38,581 nt of DNA from Porphyromonadaceae bacterium UBA7042 (GCA_002494015.1 DLAR01000003.1:1-38581); one strand, 5' to 3'; counted from the stretch's first letter, positions 8,102 through 16,101 are shown. The notes: generated by a model from the sequence alone, not told the origin. Translations and numbers: made by a program.

Positions 8102-9277
8102 TTAACATTTGTTATCAAACACCCTCATGAATCTTTCAAGCGCGTCGGCGAGGACCGTGCGCTGACAAGCAAAATTCAGTCTGACAAAATTCGTTCCCGC
8201 CTTCCCGTAGGTCGTTCCCGCGCTGACCATCAGGCCGGTCTCATCAAGAAGCCTTCGGGCGACCTCGTCGCCGGTCATTCCGCTACCCGAGCAGTCAATC
8301 CATGCAAGATAGGTCGCCTGCATCGGCATCACGCGGAAGGCGGGGAGGTTCTCGGCAAAGAACCCGCAAAGATACGCATAATTTTCATACAAATATCCTT
8401 TCAGCGCATCAAGCCACGGTTCTCCGTCATTATAGGCCGCTATAAGTCCGACGACTCCGAACGGATTGACATCACACACTTCGTTATCATTGATGGCGCG
8501 GTCAATGCGGGCAGCGACAACCGGGTCATGGGTCACGATATTGGCAATCTGCAATCCCGCCGTATTGAACGCCTTGCTCGGCGAAACGCAACTGACCGAG
8601 TGGCTGCGGGCATTCTCTCCGAGGGTTGAATAGGGAATATATTTCTGTCCGGGAAATGTCAGCTCGCAATGAATTTCGTCTGACACGACAAAGAGACCAT
8701 GACGAGTGGATATATCGTCTATTTTCTCCAGTTCCTCGCGGGTCCACACCCGTCCCCCGGGATTGTGCGGGTTGCAAAGCAGTATCATCGCGGCTCCTTC
8801 GGCGGCGGCACGGCGTTCAAGGTCGTCAAAATCGATTTCATACCCCATTCCGGTGTCAATGAGCGGAGACTCGACTGTGCGGCAGCCGTTGTTGCGTATC
8901 GACGAGAAAAAACAGTTGTAGACCGGGGTCATGACAATCACACCTCCGCCACGCGGCACGAGTGCCTTTATTATTGCCGAAATCGCCGGAACGACACCCG
9001 ATGTATAGATAACACCCTGCCTGTCGATATTCCACCCGTGACGGCGGCCAAACCATGATGTCAGCGCGTCATAATAGTCGTTGCCCACGGCGGTATATCC
9101 GAAAACACCGTGACTTACCCGCCGTTCAAGCGCGTCAATGACACACGGAGCGGTGCGGAAATCCATGTCGGCCACCCACATCGGGAGAAAATCTCCCCTC
9201 GACGACCCGTCGGGACTGTCCCACTTGTAAGAGCCTGAGCCTCGGCGGTTGACCGGAGTGTCGAAATCAAATTTCAT
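8102..9277 (-). CDS. patB: MalY/PatB-type PLP-dependent C-S beta-lyase / aminotransferase
   Basis: The 391-residue fold-type I PLP enzyme opens with the MalY/PatB hallmark (FDTPVNRRGSGSYKWD, then LPMWVADMDF). It has the PLP-site residues LCNPHNPGG (Asn170), VVSDEIHCEL (Asp200) and the Schiff-base lysine SPSKAFN (Lys235). The C-terminal part carries the substrate Arg region (FVRLNFACQR). This family splits cystathionine or cysteine conjugates to homocysteine or thiols, pyruvate and ammonia, and some members have regulatory roles. It acts in the cytoplasm. Its ATG overlaps the stop of the upstream DUF3737 gene by 11 bases, so the two are probably translated together. A methionine/cysteine salvage role is likely; the precise substrate is inference. 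Confidence 0.88.
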   Translation of the reverse strand: MKFDFDTPVNRRGSGSYKWDSPDGSSRGDFLPMWVADMDFRTAPCVIDALERRVSHGVFGYTAVGNDYYDALTSWFGRRHGWNIDRQGVIYTSGVVPAISAIIKALVPRGGGVIVMTPVYNCFFSSIRNNGCRTVESPLIDTGMGYEIDFDDLERRAAAEGAAMILLCNPHNPGGRVWTREELEKIDDISTRHGLFVVSDEIHCELTFPGQKYIPYSTLGENARSHSVSCVSPSKAFNTAGLQIANIVTHDPVVAARIDRAINDNEVCDVNPFGVVGLIAAYNDGEPWLDALKGYLYENYAYLCGFFAENLPAFRVMPMQATYLAWIDCSGSGMTGDEVARRLLDETGLMVSAGTTYGKAGTNFVRLNFACQRTVLADALERFMRVFDNKC

Positions 9278-10118
9278 CAGCGGTCAGTATTTTGCAGTCA
9301 GCAGGTGCCTTTATATTCTCGTCAAGGATAATCTCGCCATACCCGAGGGCCACGATTCGTCCCGTTACAGGGTTCTTGACACTCGTGATAACCGAATTAA
9401 CCACTGCGTCAAGCGACGATTCCTCAAACGCCAGATCGCCGTCGGGCGCGATGGTGCAGTTCTCCATCACGAGGTCATGGCAGTAACAGAGAGGCTGTGT
9501 CCCTGATATGCGGCAGTTGACAAGGCGCAGCCGGCGCGAATGCCACCCGAGATACTCGCCGTTGATTTCCGAGTCATAGACAGTAACATCCTCAGTGTTC
9601 CAAAAAGCATCCTTTGAATTGATGACAGCATTGCGGATTACGACATTCTTGCAATACTGGAACGAATAATTGCCCGACTGGCGATAACCGTCGATGTCGA
9701 TATTCTCGCTATGCATAAACAGGTAGTCGGCACGGCCGACCTCGACATCGCGCAACCTGATGTCACGGCAGTGCCACAGGGCCTCCTGCGCGTCGGGGAT
9801 GCGCACACGGGTCAGCGCGACACCGGTCATCTCGCGGAACATCTTGGGAGCCTCGACAAGCGTGTCGGTCATTTCCAAGTCGCGGGAATACCACAGTGCG
9901 GCGCGGGCCCCTTCGGTAAACAGACAGTTGGTGATTTTAAACCTGTCGACATGCCAGAACGGATATTTCCCTTCAAAACGGCAGTCGACAGCCTCAATCC
10001 CGGCACATTCTTTCAACGCCGACTCGCCGGCATGAACCGTCACATTGACAAGCCGCAAGTCACGGGACGCAAAAAGCGGCCGCTCGCCGCCAAATTCCTT
10101 ATTGATGATCTCTTTCAT
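9267..10118 (-). CDS. DUF3737 family right-handed beta-helix protein
   Basis: The 283-residue protein from ATG 10118 (an 8-codon extension to 10142 lacks support) is built of short strands with regular turns, each about 20 residues: FRITNCLF-, LEMTDTLVE-, IRLRDVEVG-, VVIRNAVI-, VTVYDSEIN-, LRLVNCRIS- and LVMENCTI-type rungs. This is the DUF3737 family, a cytoplasmic beta-helix of unknown function. There is no signal peptide or membrane segment. It overlaps the patB-like lyase by 11 bases, so a linked job is likely; DUF3737 genes often accompany small-molecule enzymes, but no reaction is established. A minus-strand TAATTTTG box at 10140-10147 gives a very short leader. Confidence 0.85.
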   Translation of the reverse strand: MKEIINKEFGGERPLFASRDLRLVNVTVHAGESALKECAGIEAVDCRFEGKYPFWHVDRFKITNCLFTEGARAALWYSRDLEMTDTLVEAPKMFREMTGVALTRVRIPDAQEALWHCRDIRLRDVEVGRADYLFMHSENIDIDGYRQSGNYSFQYCKNVVIRNAVINSKDAFWNTEDVTVYDSEINGEYLGWHSRRLRLVNCRISGTQPLCYCHDLVMENCTIAPDGDLAFEESSLDAVVNSVITSVKNPVTGRIVALGYGEIILDENIKAPADCKILTADEI

Positions 10119-10139
10119 AGCAACATTCTTTTTCCGATG

Positions 10140-10147
10140 CAAAATTA
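10140..10147 (-). promoter_or_regulatory. -7 box for DUF3737-patB unit
   Basis: Minus-strand TAATTTTG fits TAnnTTTG and sits 22 bases before the chosen ATG at 10118, which argues against the longer start at 10142. Confidence 0.55.
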
Positions 10148-10346
10148 CTCATTATACTCCATACCGCAATTATCATCTTTCTCAATAAACCTACCAAAAT
10201 CGCAGAATCCACACACCTTGGCTTTGACATTTGTCATGAAACAACCTCTTAGCCGGATACAAATATCGCCAAATCTTAAAAAAAACAAAACACATCGCCA
10301 ACGCGCAACTAAAAACATTATCTTTGCGACTAAAACAACATGTTAC
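10143..10346. other. Divergent intergenic region
   Basis: About 200 bases separate the DUF3737 gene (minus) and the exported-protein gene at 10347 (plus). The region is AT-rich and holds a promoter box for each side. At 10240-10251 there is a single AACAACCTCTTA arm, the half-site of the hairpin family found complete at 16143-16164 and 36691-36720. No RNA gene or ORF is evident. Confidence 0.5.
10319..10326 (+). promoter_or_regulatory. -7 box for the gene at 10347
   Basis: TATCTTTG matches TAnnTTTG exactly and lies 20 bases before the ATG at 10347, giving a leader of only about a dozen bases. This supports 10347 as the start rather than the long upstream open frame. Confidence 0.65.
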
Positions 10347-11654
10347 ATGGTGCGGTTATCCCTGATATTTTTAGTGCTGGTTCTCTTTAGCGTGACTGCT
10401 AAGGGAGAGGCGGTCGTGGCCGACTCGATGTCACACCGGCCGTTGCCCAATGCGTCAGTTTTCGACCGGCACGGAAAACTCTCGGGCAGCTGCCGGTCAG
10501 ACGGGAGACTGCCATATATCCCCGCTGCCGACTATCCTGTCACTATCCGCTACATGGGTTTCAAAGAGCACGTTTTGCCCAACGCGGCCGGTGTGGACAC
10601 CATCTTTTTACAGGAGCTCATAACCGAACTGCCCGAAGTTGTCATCGAGTCGCGTCAGCACAAGCTGCTCCACATTCTGGCCTATGTCAGAGAATACTCC
10701 ACTCTGTCGACCTATACCGACACCGTTTTCCTGTTTCGCGAAAAAATGGTTGACTACATGCTCCCTTCCGAGAAAAAAGGGCGGTTTAAAGGGTGGACAA
10801 GTCCGAGGGTGATAACCTCGAAATCCTACTACCGTTTCACCGACGCCGAGGGCCTCGACAGCGTGAGCGACCGGTGCAGCCATCATTTTTCGTGGGCCGA
10901 CTGGGTGGGGATTGTGTCGGCGGTAAAACTTCCGCCATCTCTTTACGGCATCGAAAACGGAACCGACACCATAAAGGGGAAGTACAGCCCCACGGAGACT
11001 TGGGTCAAAAACGGCGACCGGGTCACTCTCGACGTAAACGTCATGGCCGACACCGCAAGCCGCAAATGGGTCCCGAACCTGTCGTTGTTCTTTCGCGACG
11101 ATGTCGATTTCGAGCAATTCAAGGTGAGGTTCAACTATGACAATATCGTCGGCGACATCCTTTCCCCCATCGACTTGACCTGCTACTCGTTCAATATCGA
11201 GTCAAACGGCCGCGGCCACGGACTGTTCCGGTTCAACCGTCATGACGAGCCGTTTTTTGTCAGTTCTTATGCCGAAGTATACATCATTGACAAGGAATAC
11301 ATAACACTCAAGGAGGCTAAAAAATGGGACCGACGTGATGCGGGAAATGCCGAAATCGAAATTTTTGAGCCGGCCGAAGCCCCCGATCTTCAGCCGGCCG
11401 TCAGGCTGCTTGTCGACCGTGTCAACGCTGTTGACCACGACCTCGTCCGCCTTGATTTCACCCCCGACAAGCGGCTTGCCGGGCGCAAAATCAAGAAAAT
11501 GAACATCGGGCAACGTGTGCTGAACCGCGTCAAGCAGATGTTTGGAATCGACCACGTCAACGCCGAGAGGAAGTGGCGACGACAGTGGAACGATTTCAGC
11601 AAAAAACAGTCACAGAGGAACAACAGAACTGCTGACGAAGAACAATCCCGCTAA
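10347..11654 (+). CDS. Exported protein with carboxypeptidase regulatory-like domain
   Basis: The 435-residue protein starts at ATG 10347 with a signal peptide (VRLSLIFLVLVLFSVTAKG). Next comes a short CarboxypepD_reg-like beta-sandwich (AVVADSMSHRPLPNASVFD, YPVTIRYMGFKEHVL, VDTIFLQELITELPEVVIESR), the domain that also opens Bacteroidetes SusC-type receptors. The remainder (about residues 95-435) lacks a plug or barrel and resembles the long uncharacterised proteins that share this N-terminus; the C-terminal 40 residues are basic (KKMNIGQRVLNRVKQM, RKWRRQWNDFSKKQSQRNNR). It is likely periplasmic or outer-membrane associated. Reading frame is also open upstream to 9711, but that lies across the DUF3737 gene and the promoter, so it is not used. 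Function unknown. Confidence 0.8.
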   Translation: MVRLSLIFLVLVLFSVTAKGEAVVADSMSHRPLPNASVFDRHGKLSGSCRSDGRLPYIPAADYPVTIRYMGFKEHVLPNAAGVDTIFLQELITELPEVVIESRQHKLLHILAYVREYSTLSTYTDTVFLFREKMVDYMLPSEKKGRFKGWTSPRVITSKSYYRFTDAEGLDSVSDRCSHHFSWADWVGIVSAVKLPPSLYGIENGTDTIKGKYSPTETWVKNGDRVTLDVNVMADTASRKWVPNLSLFFRDDVDFEQFKVRFNYDNIVGDILSPIDLTCYSFNIESNGRGHGLFRFNRHDEPFFVSSYAEVYIIDKEYITLKEAKKWDRRDAGNAEIEIFEPAEAPDLQPAVRLLVDRVNAVDHDLVRLDFTPDKRLAGRKIKKMNIGQRVLNRVKQMFGIDHVNAERKWRRQWNDFSKKQSQRNNRTADEEQSR

Positions 11655-11659
11655 ACATC

Positions 11660-11737
11660 CTAATCACCGTCTTCAAGCACGAAAATATCCTCGACCGACT
11701 TGGAAAAATACCGCGCTATTTTAATGGCAAGAGGGGT
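11660..11737 (-). pseudogene. 3' remnant of an XRE-family helix-turn-helix regulator
   Basis: On the minus strand, 11734-11660 reads PLAIKIARYFSKSVEDIFVLEDGD and stop. This matches the C-terminal end of the small (~65-residue) Cro/XRE regulators common in gut bacteria, which end ..LAIKIARVFGKSVEEIFELEEGD. The N-terminal helix-turn-helix half is missing: upstream sequence passes straight into the inverted-repeat element that starts at 11738. I found no matching 5' half on the far side of the element (12143-12168). The fragment is short, so the call rests on one strong local match and its natural stop codon. Confidence 0.6.
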
Positions 11738-12142
11738 GGTCGTACACTTGTACAATATCACTAACTTAACGCAACTATTTCATGCATGGATAAATCTGTC
11801 ACCACGCCCTCTGCGGGTCACAAGCGGCATCGCCGCCGATTGCGCGGTGTAGCTGCGCCTTAACGTTAGGCCCATGCAAGCGCGCCTTTAGGTGCGCGCC
11901 GCTTGGGTTTTCTATGTTTTCTGTCCGGAATCGGCTGCATCGTAGCCGGTCTTGACGGGGAATGACCGGCAGCTATGCCGCCGTAAAATCATGTATAATC
12001 TATCAACCATAGGCTACATGCCGCCTAACGGGGCATTTGCCTATGGCTAACATTGACACGCGGCCATGCCGCGTAATCGGCGGCTCTGCCGCTGACGATA
12101 GACAGCGACGTTAAGCTAGCGACATTGTACATTTGTACGACC
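11738..12142. mobile_element. 405-bp hairpin-rich element with 34-bp terminal inverted repeats (MITE-like)
   Basis: The left end (11738-11771, beginning GGTCGTACACTTGTACAAT) and the reverse complement of the right end (12142-12109, beginning GGTCGTACAAATGTACAAT) agree at 29 of 34 positions. The interior has no credible ORF but many stem-loops: GCGGC-ATC-GCCGC (11824-11836), a CAAGCG/CGCTTG stem (11877-11905), CGGCT/AGCCG (11932-11948), GCCGGTC/GACCGGC (11945-11970), CCATAGGC/GCCTATGG with an inner ATGCC/GGCAT (12007-12046), ACGCGGC/GCCGCGT (12058-12074) and GCGGC-TCT-GCCGC (12080-12092). No clear target-site duplication flanks it. The best reading is a non-autonomous inverted-repeat element; an invertible segment or structured RNA remain possible. 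Confidence 0.6.
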
Positions 12143-12168
12143 CTCAAGGCATATCGGGCCATGTTCTT

Positions 12169-12693
12169 TTACACATCTATCTGATACAGCACATGAGTCA
12201 GCAGGGGAGACTCGGGAGCAAGTTTTGGATGCTTGAACTCCCCGGCCTTGGTCATACCGATTTTTTGCATCACGCGCTCCGACGGCCGATTCACTTTGGC
12301 CGTAAATGAATAGAGTTTCCGCAACCCCAGCCTTCTTGCGCCACACACAACCGCCTCGGCCGCCTCGGTCGCATAACCCTGCTTATGAAACCGGGAGGCA
12401 AGCCGCCACCCGATTTCTACCCCGGGGGCAAATTCCGCGTCAAACCCTATCTCATGTAGTCCGACATAACCGATAAATTCACCTGTCGACTTTATCTCAA
12501 CGGCATATAACCCCCACCCGTTTCGTCGGAATTCATCCTGAATCCTTTCATAAAACGCCGTCGTTTCCTCATCGCTCAGCGTCGAAGGGAAATACCGCAT
12601 AACCTCCTCATCCTTGTTCATCGCCACAAACAATGGCAAATCCTCCTGCGTCCAAGAACGCAACACCAGTCTCTCAGTCTCAAAATAAACCAT
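12169..12693 (-). CDS. GNAT N-acetyltransferase, RimJ/RimL type
   Basis: The 174-residue protein from ATG 12693 (an ATG at 12702 is also possible) starts in the usual RimJ/RimL way (YFETERLVLRSWTQEDLPLF). It shows the GNAT strands (WGLYAVEIKSTGEFIGYVGL, GVEIGWRLASRFHKQGYATEAA) with an acetyl-CoA pyrophosphate-loop variant around RFHKQGYATEA, and the closing VNRPSERVMQKIGM motif. This group acetylates N-termini of ribosomal proteins or small substrates; the substrate is not readable. It is divergent from another GNAT gene at 12763, and its minus-strand box TATCTTTG lies at 12714-12721. Confidence 0.87.
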   Translation of the reverse strand: MVYFETERLVLRSWTQEDLPLFVAMNKDEEVMRYFPSTLSDEETTAFYERIQDEFRRNGWGLYAVEIKSTGEFIGYVGLHEIGFDAEFAPGVEIGWRLASRFHKQGYATEAAEAVVCGARRLGLRKLYSFTAKVNRPSERVMQKIGMTKAGEFKHPKLAPESPLLTHVLYQIDV

Positions 12694-12713
12694 AAAAATC
12701 ATCAATTATTCCG

Positions 12714-12721
12714 CAAAGATA
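12714..12721 (-). promoter_or_regulatory. -7 box for the RimJ/RimL-like gene
   Basis: Minus-strand TATCTTTG is a perfect TAnnTTTG match 21 bases before ATG 12693. On the plus strand the divergent gene has a weaker TTTG-N19-GAACTTTG arrangement (12728-12758) that nearly touches its ATG. Confidence 0.55.
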
Positions 12722-12762
12722 AAGAATTTTGTACTTTTGATGATTATTGCGAACTTTGCAGC

Positions 12763-13191
12763 ATGCGAAAAATAATTAAATGTAACGAAACCGACTACCG
12801 ACAGCTCGCCGAGATATGGGAGCGGTCAGTAAGAGCAACCCATGATTTCCTTGACGAGGCCGCGATAAATGAAATCAAGGAGATGCTTATACCGGCCTAT
12901 TTCCCCGCCGTGGACCTGTATGCCATCGACGACAACGGGGAGATTGCAGGATTCATCGGACTGTCGGGCGACAAGATCGAAATGCTGTTTATCGACAGCG
13001 TCTGCCTGAGAAAAGGCTGCGGCTCTCTGCTTGTCGACTTTGCAATACAGCTCGGGGCCGCAAAGGTCGATGTCAACGAGCACAATCCCGAAGCTTTGAA
13101 ATTTTATCGGGCAAAAGGGTTCAGAACAATTGGCCGCGACGAGACCGACGAGGCCGGAAGGCCCTACCCCATACTGCACTTGCCGCTATAA
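12763..13191 (+). CDS. GNAT N-acetyltransferase, YjaB-like
   Basis: The 142-residue protein matches the YjaB layout: IWERSVRATHDFL near the N-terminus, IAGFIGLSGDKIEMLFID (residues ~65-80), the acetyl-CoA loop CLRKGCGSLLVDFAI, then VDVNEHNPEALKFYRAKGF and the end motif GRPYPILHLPL. The pyrophosphate loop reads RKGCGS, close to the R/Q-x-x-G-x-G/A signature. It is cytoplasmic and its substrate is unknown. It is divergent from, but not closely similar to, the GNAT gene at 12169-12693. Confidence 0.87.
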   Translation: MRKIIKCNETDYRQLAEIWERSVRATHDFLDEAAINEIKEMLIPAYFPAVDLYAIDDNGEIAGFIGLSGDKIEMLFIDSVCLRKGCGSLLVDFAIQLGAAKVDVNEHNPEALKFYRAKGFRTIGRDETDEAGRPYPILHLPL

Positions 13192-13522
13192 CACCCTAAC
13201 GGGTACAACCTGACAAAAAATCAACCGGTAAAAACGGCAAAATTACACTTTTGGAAAACTTGTGTTGATTATAATTTCAACAACACACTGATAATCAGAT
13301 ACAACATTATCAACACCGGAAAACTTATTAACATCGCAGTGTTTTTAAGGTTCATTATTTTGGCAATAATAAATTTTATTATCAACTTTGCAGAGTGATA
13401 CCCCGGGGGCTAATCTTTTCACCCTACTTTCTCCGGGATTTTTCAAAATGTCGAGATGGCCTACACGGCCATTCGGCATTTTGTCATGTTCATCAACCGT
13501 CAGAATTCATACCGAACCAACC
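13192..13522 (+). promoter_or_regulatory. nrdJ control region and structured leader
   Basis: This 331-base non-coding stretch has three parts. Upstream (13250-13340) are several DnaA-box-like words: GTGTTGATTATA, ATTATCAACACC and TTATTAACATC. Next is a promoter with TTTG (13359-13362), 20 bases, then CAACTTTG (13383-13390, one mismatch to TAnnTTTG), predicting a start near 13397. Last is a leader of about 126 bases containing a strong stem-loop at 13444-13483: CAAAATGTCG pairs with CGGCATTTTG outside and ATGGCC with GGCCAT inside around TACAC. There is no B12 box and no clear NrdR palindrome. Confidence 0.6.
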
Positions 13523-16072
13523 ATGAGTCAGTCAACATTTACCTATGATGAAGCCTACGACGCTTCATTGAATTACTTTGAAGGCGACGAGCTTGCGGCC
13601 CGAGTGTGGGTGAGCAAATATGCCCTCAAGGATTCATTCGGCAACATTTACGAGCAGTCCCCGGCCGACATGCACCGCCGCATCGCCCGCGAGATTGTAA
13701 GAATCGAAAACAAGTATCCCAACCCGATGAGCGAGCAGGAGGTGTTTGACCTTCTTGACCATTTCCGTTATATCGTGCCGCAGGGCAGCCCTATGGCGGG
13801 AATCGGCAACAACTTTCAGGTGGGATCGCTCAGCAACTGCTTTGTCATAGGTATCGACGGCCAGCCTGACTCTTACGGCGGCATCATCAAAATCGACGAG
13901 GAACAGGTGCAGCTGATGAAACGTCGCGGCGGTGTGGGACACGACCTCAGCCACATCCGCCCCAAGGGCACTCCCGTCAAGAACTCGGCCCTTACATCGA
14001 CCGGACTCGTGCCGTTCATGGAACGCTACTCCAATTCGACCCGCGAAGTGGCACAGGACGGACGCCGCGGGGCACTGATGCTGACAGTCTCCATAAAACA
14101 CCCCGACTCTGAAGCCTTCATCGACGCCAAGCTGGAACAGGGAAAGATTACCGGCGCAAACGTATCGGTGCGCATTGACGACGACTTCATGAACGCGGCC
14201 ATAAACGGCGCCAACTATGTGCGCCAGTTCCCGGTCGACTCCCCCGACCCGGCTATAACCCGCGACACCGATGCCAAGGCCCTGTGGGAAAAGATTGTCT
14301 ACAACGCATGGAAATCGGCCGAGCCGGGAGTCCTGTTTTGGGACACAATCACCCGCGAATCGGTTCCCGACTGCTATGCCGACCTCGGTTTCCGCACCAT
14401 CTCGACCAACCCCTGCGGCGAGATACCCCTCTGCCCCTATGACAGCTGCCGATTGCTTGCCATCAACCTATACTCCTATGTGAAAAACCCCTTCACGCCC
14501 GAGGCTTACTTTGACTTCGACCTGTTTGCCAAGCATGTGGCCCGCGCCCAGCGCATGATGGACGACATCATCGACCTCGAAATGGAGAAGATTGAAAAAA
14601 TCATCGACAAAATAGCCTCTGACCCTGAAACATCCGAGGTAAAGGAGACCGAGCTGAACCTGTGGAAGAAAATCCGCAACAAGACCCTCAAAGGCCGCCG
14701 CACCGGCGTAGGCACGACTGCCGAAGGCGACATGATGGCCGCGCTCGGACTGCGCTACGGCACCACCGAGGCCACCGACTTCTCGGTTGAAGTACACAAA
14801 GCTCTCGCCCTTGCCGCCTACGGCTCGTCGGTCGAAATGGCCGGAGAACGCGGTGCGTTTGAAGTGTTTGACGCTGAACGCGAGAAAAACAACCCCTTCA
14901 TCGCCCGCATCAGGGAGGCAAGCCCCGAGCTTTATGACAAAATGGTCAAGAACGGCCGTCGCAACATCGCCTGTCTCACCATTGCCCCGACAGGCACCAC
15001 GTCGCTGATGACACAGACTTCGAGCGGCATCGAGCCGGTGTTCATGCCTGTCTACAAGCGCCGCCGCAAGGTCAACGCCAACGACGTAGAATCGCGCGTG
15101 GACTACGTCGACGACTCGGGTGACGCATTTGAAGAATACATCGTCTATCACCCCAAGTTCCTGACATGGATGAAGATTAACGGAATCGAGGTGCGAGACA
15201 ACTACACCCAAGAAGAACTCGACGCGCTGGTTGCCCGCTCGCCCTATCACGGCGCGACCGCCAACGACATCGACTGGCTTGAAAAGGTGCGTATGCAGGG
15301 ACGTGTACAGAAATGGGTCGACCACTCTATTTCCGTAACCGTCAACCTCCCTGCCGACACCACGGTCGAGCTTGTCAACCGTCTTTATGTCGAGGCATGG
15401 CGGTCAGGGTGCAAAGGCTGCACTATCTACCGCGACGGTTGCCGCTCGGGCGTGCTTCTGGCTGTCGAGAACGACAAGAAAAAGAAAGCCGACACCGAGG
15501 CCAAGCCGGCCGTAACAGACTCGCATGTCACAAAACGCCCCATCGAGCTTGAGGCCGATGTTGTGCGTTTCCAGAACAACAAGGAGAAATGGATTGCCTT
15601 TGTAGGTCTCATCAACGGCCTCCCCTACGAAATCTTCACCGGTCTCGCCGATGACGATGACGGCATCTTCTGCCCCAAGTCTGTAACCAAAGGAAAGATT
15701 ATCAAGGTCGTCGAGCCTGACGGGAAAAAGCGTTATGACTTCCAGTTCATCAACAAGCGCGGCTACAAGACCACCATCGAGGGACTGAGCGACAAGTTCA
15801 ACCCCGAGTACTGGAACTATGCCAAGCTCATCTCAGGCGTGTTGCGCTACGGGATGCCCATCGATCAGGTAATCAAGCTCGTCAACGGCCTTGAACTCGA
15901 TTCAAGCTCAATCAACACATGGAAAATGGGCGTTGAACGCGCATTGAAAAAATATATCCCCTCGGGCACAGCCGCCAACGGGCAACGCTGCCCCAATTGC
16001 GGTCAGGAAACCCTCATCTATCAGGAAGGATGCCTGCTATGCACCTCGTGCGGCGCCTCCAAGTGCGGATAA
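13523..16072 (+). CDS. nrdJ: Vitamin B12-dependent (class II) ribonucleoside-diphosphate reductase
   Basis: The 849-residue enzyme reduces ribonucleotides to deoxyribonucleotides using an adenosylcobalamin-derived radical, in the cytoplasm. The start ATG 13523 gives MSQSTFTYDEAYDASLNYF; an open frame reaches 13388 but crosses the leader hairpin. Landmarks: GSLSNCFVIG with a redox cysteine, RRGGVGHDLSHIRPKG, the active-site loop NPCGEIPL (residues ~296-303, thiyl Cys and Glu), CLTIAPTGTTSLMTQTSSGIEPVF, and GCKGCTIYRDGCRSGVL. A C-terminal zinc ribbon CPNCGQE..GCLLCTSCGASKCG (~823-849) is typical of NrdJ and probably helps re-reduce the active site. No ATP-cone is obvious at the N-terminus. It works with the B12 uptake operon at the left of the window. 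Confidence 0.96.
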   Translation: MSQSTFTYDEAYDASLNYFEGDELAARVWVSKYALKDSFGNIYEQSPADMHRRIAREIVRIENKYPNPMSEQEVFDLLDHFRYIVPQGSPMAGIGNNFQVGSLSNCFVIGIDGQPDSYGGIIKIDEEQVQLMKRRGGVGHDLSHIRPKGTPVKNSALTSTGLVPFMERYSNSTREVAQDGRRGALMLTVSIKHPDSEAFIDAKLEQGKITGANVSVRIDDDFMNAAINGANYVRQFPVDSPDPAITRDTDAKALWEKIVYNAWKSAEPGVLFWDTITRESVPDCYADLGFRTISTNPCGEIPLCPYDSCRLLAINLYSYVKNPFTPEAYFDFDLFAKHVARAQRMMDDIIDLEMEKIEKIIDKIASDPETSEVKETELNLWKKIRNKTLKGRRTGVGTTAEGDMMAALGLRYGTTEATDFSVEVHKALALAAYGSSVEMAGERGAFEVFDAEREKNNPFIARIREASPELYDKMVKNGRRNIACLTIAPTGTTSLMTQTSSGIEPVFMPVYKRRRKVNANDVESRVDYVDDSGDAFEEYIVYHPKFLTWMKINGIEVRDNYTQEELDALVARSPYHGATANDIDWLEKVRMQGRVQKWVDHSISVTVNLPADTTVELVNRLYVEAWRSGCKGCTIYRDGCRSGVLLAVENDKKKKADTEAKPAVTDSHVTKRPIELEADVVRFQNNKEKWIAFVGLINGLPYEIFTGLADDDDGIFCPKSVTKGKIIKVVEPDGKKRYDFQFINKRGYKTTIEGLSDKFNPEYWNYAKLISGVLRYGMPIDQVIKLVNGLELDSSSINTWKMGVERALKKYIPSGTAANGQRCPNCGQETLIYQEGCLLCTSCGASKCG

Positions 16073-16101
16073 CGCCACCGACAGAACCATAAATCATTTC
16101 C

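Noticed and set aside
9711..10346. N-terminal extension of the exported-protein gene
   Set aside because: It crosses the DUF3737 gene in antisense and a perfect promoter box at 10319; the signal peptide begins at 10347.
11860..12030. GTTAGGC and GCCTAAC words resembling integron attC core sites
   Set aside because: They occur in the wrong order for one attC, lack the paired inner boxes at proper spacing, and lie within the inverted-repeat element; no integrase is nearby.
13388..13522. 45-codon N-terminal extension of nrdJ
   Set aside because: It runs through the leader hairpin and lacks similarity to NrdJ; the family begins near MSQSTFTYDEAYDASL.
13192..13522. Cobalamin riboswitch or NrdR box upstream of nrdJ
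   Set aside because: No B12 box or GCCACTG core is present, and no paired NrdR palindrome was found.
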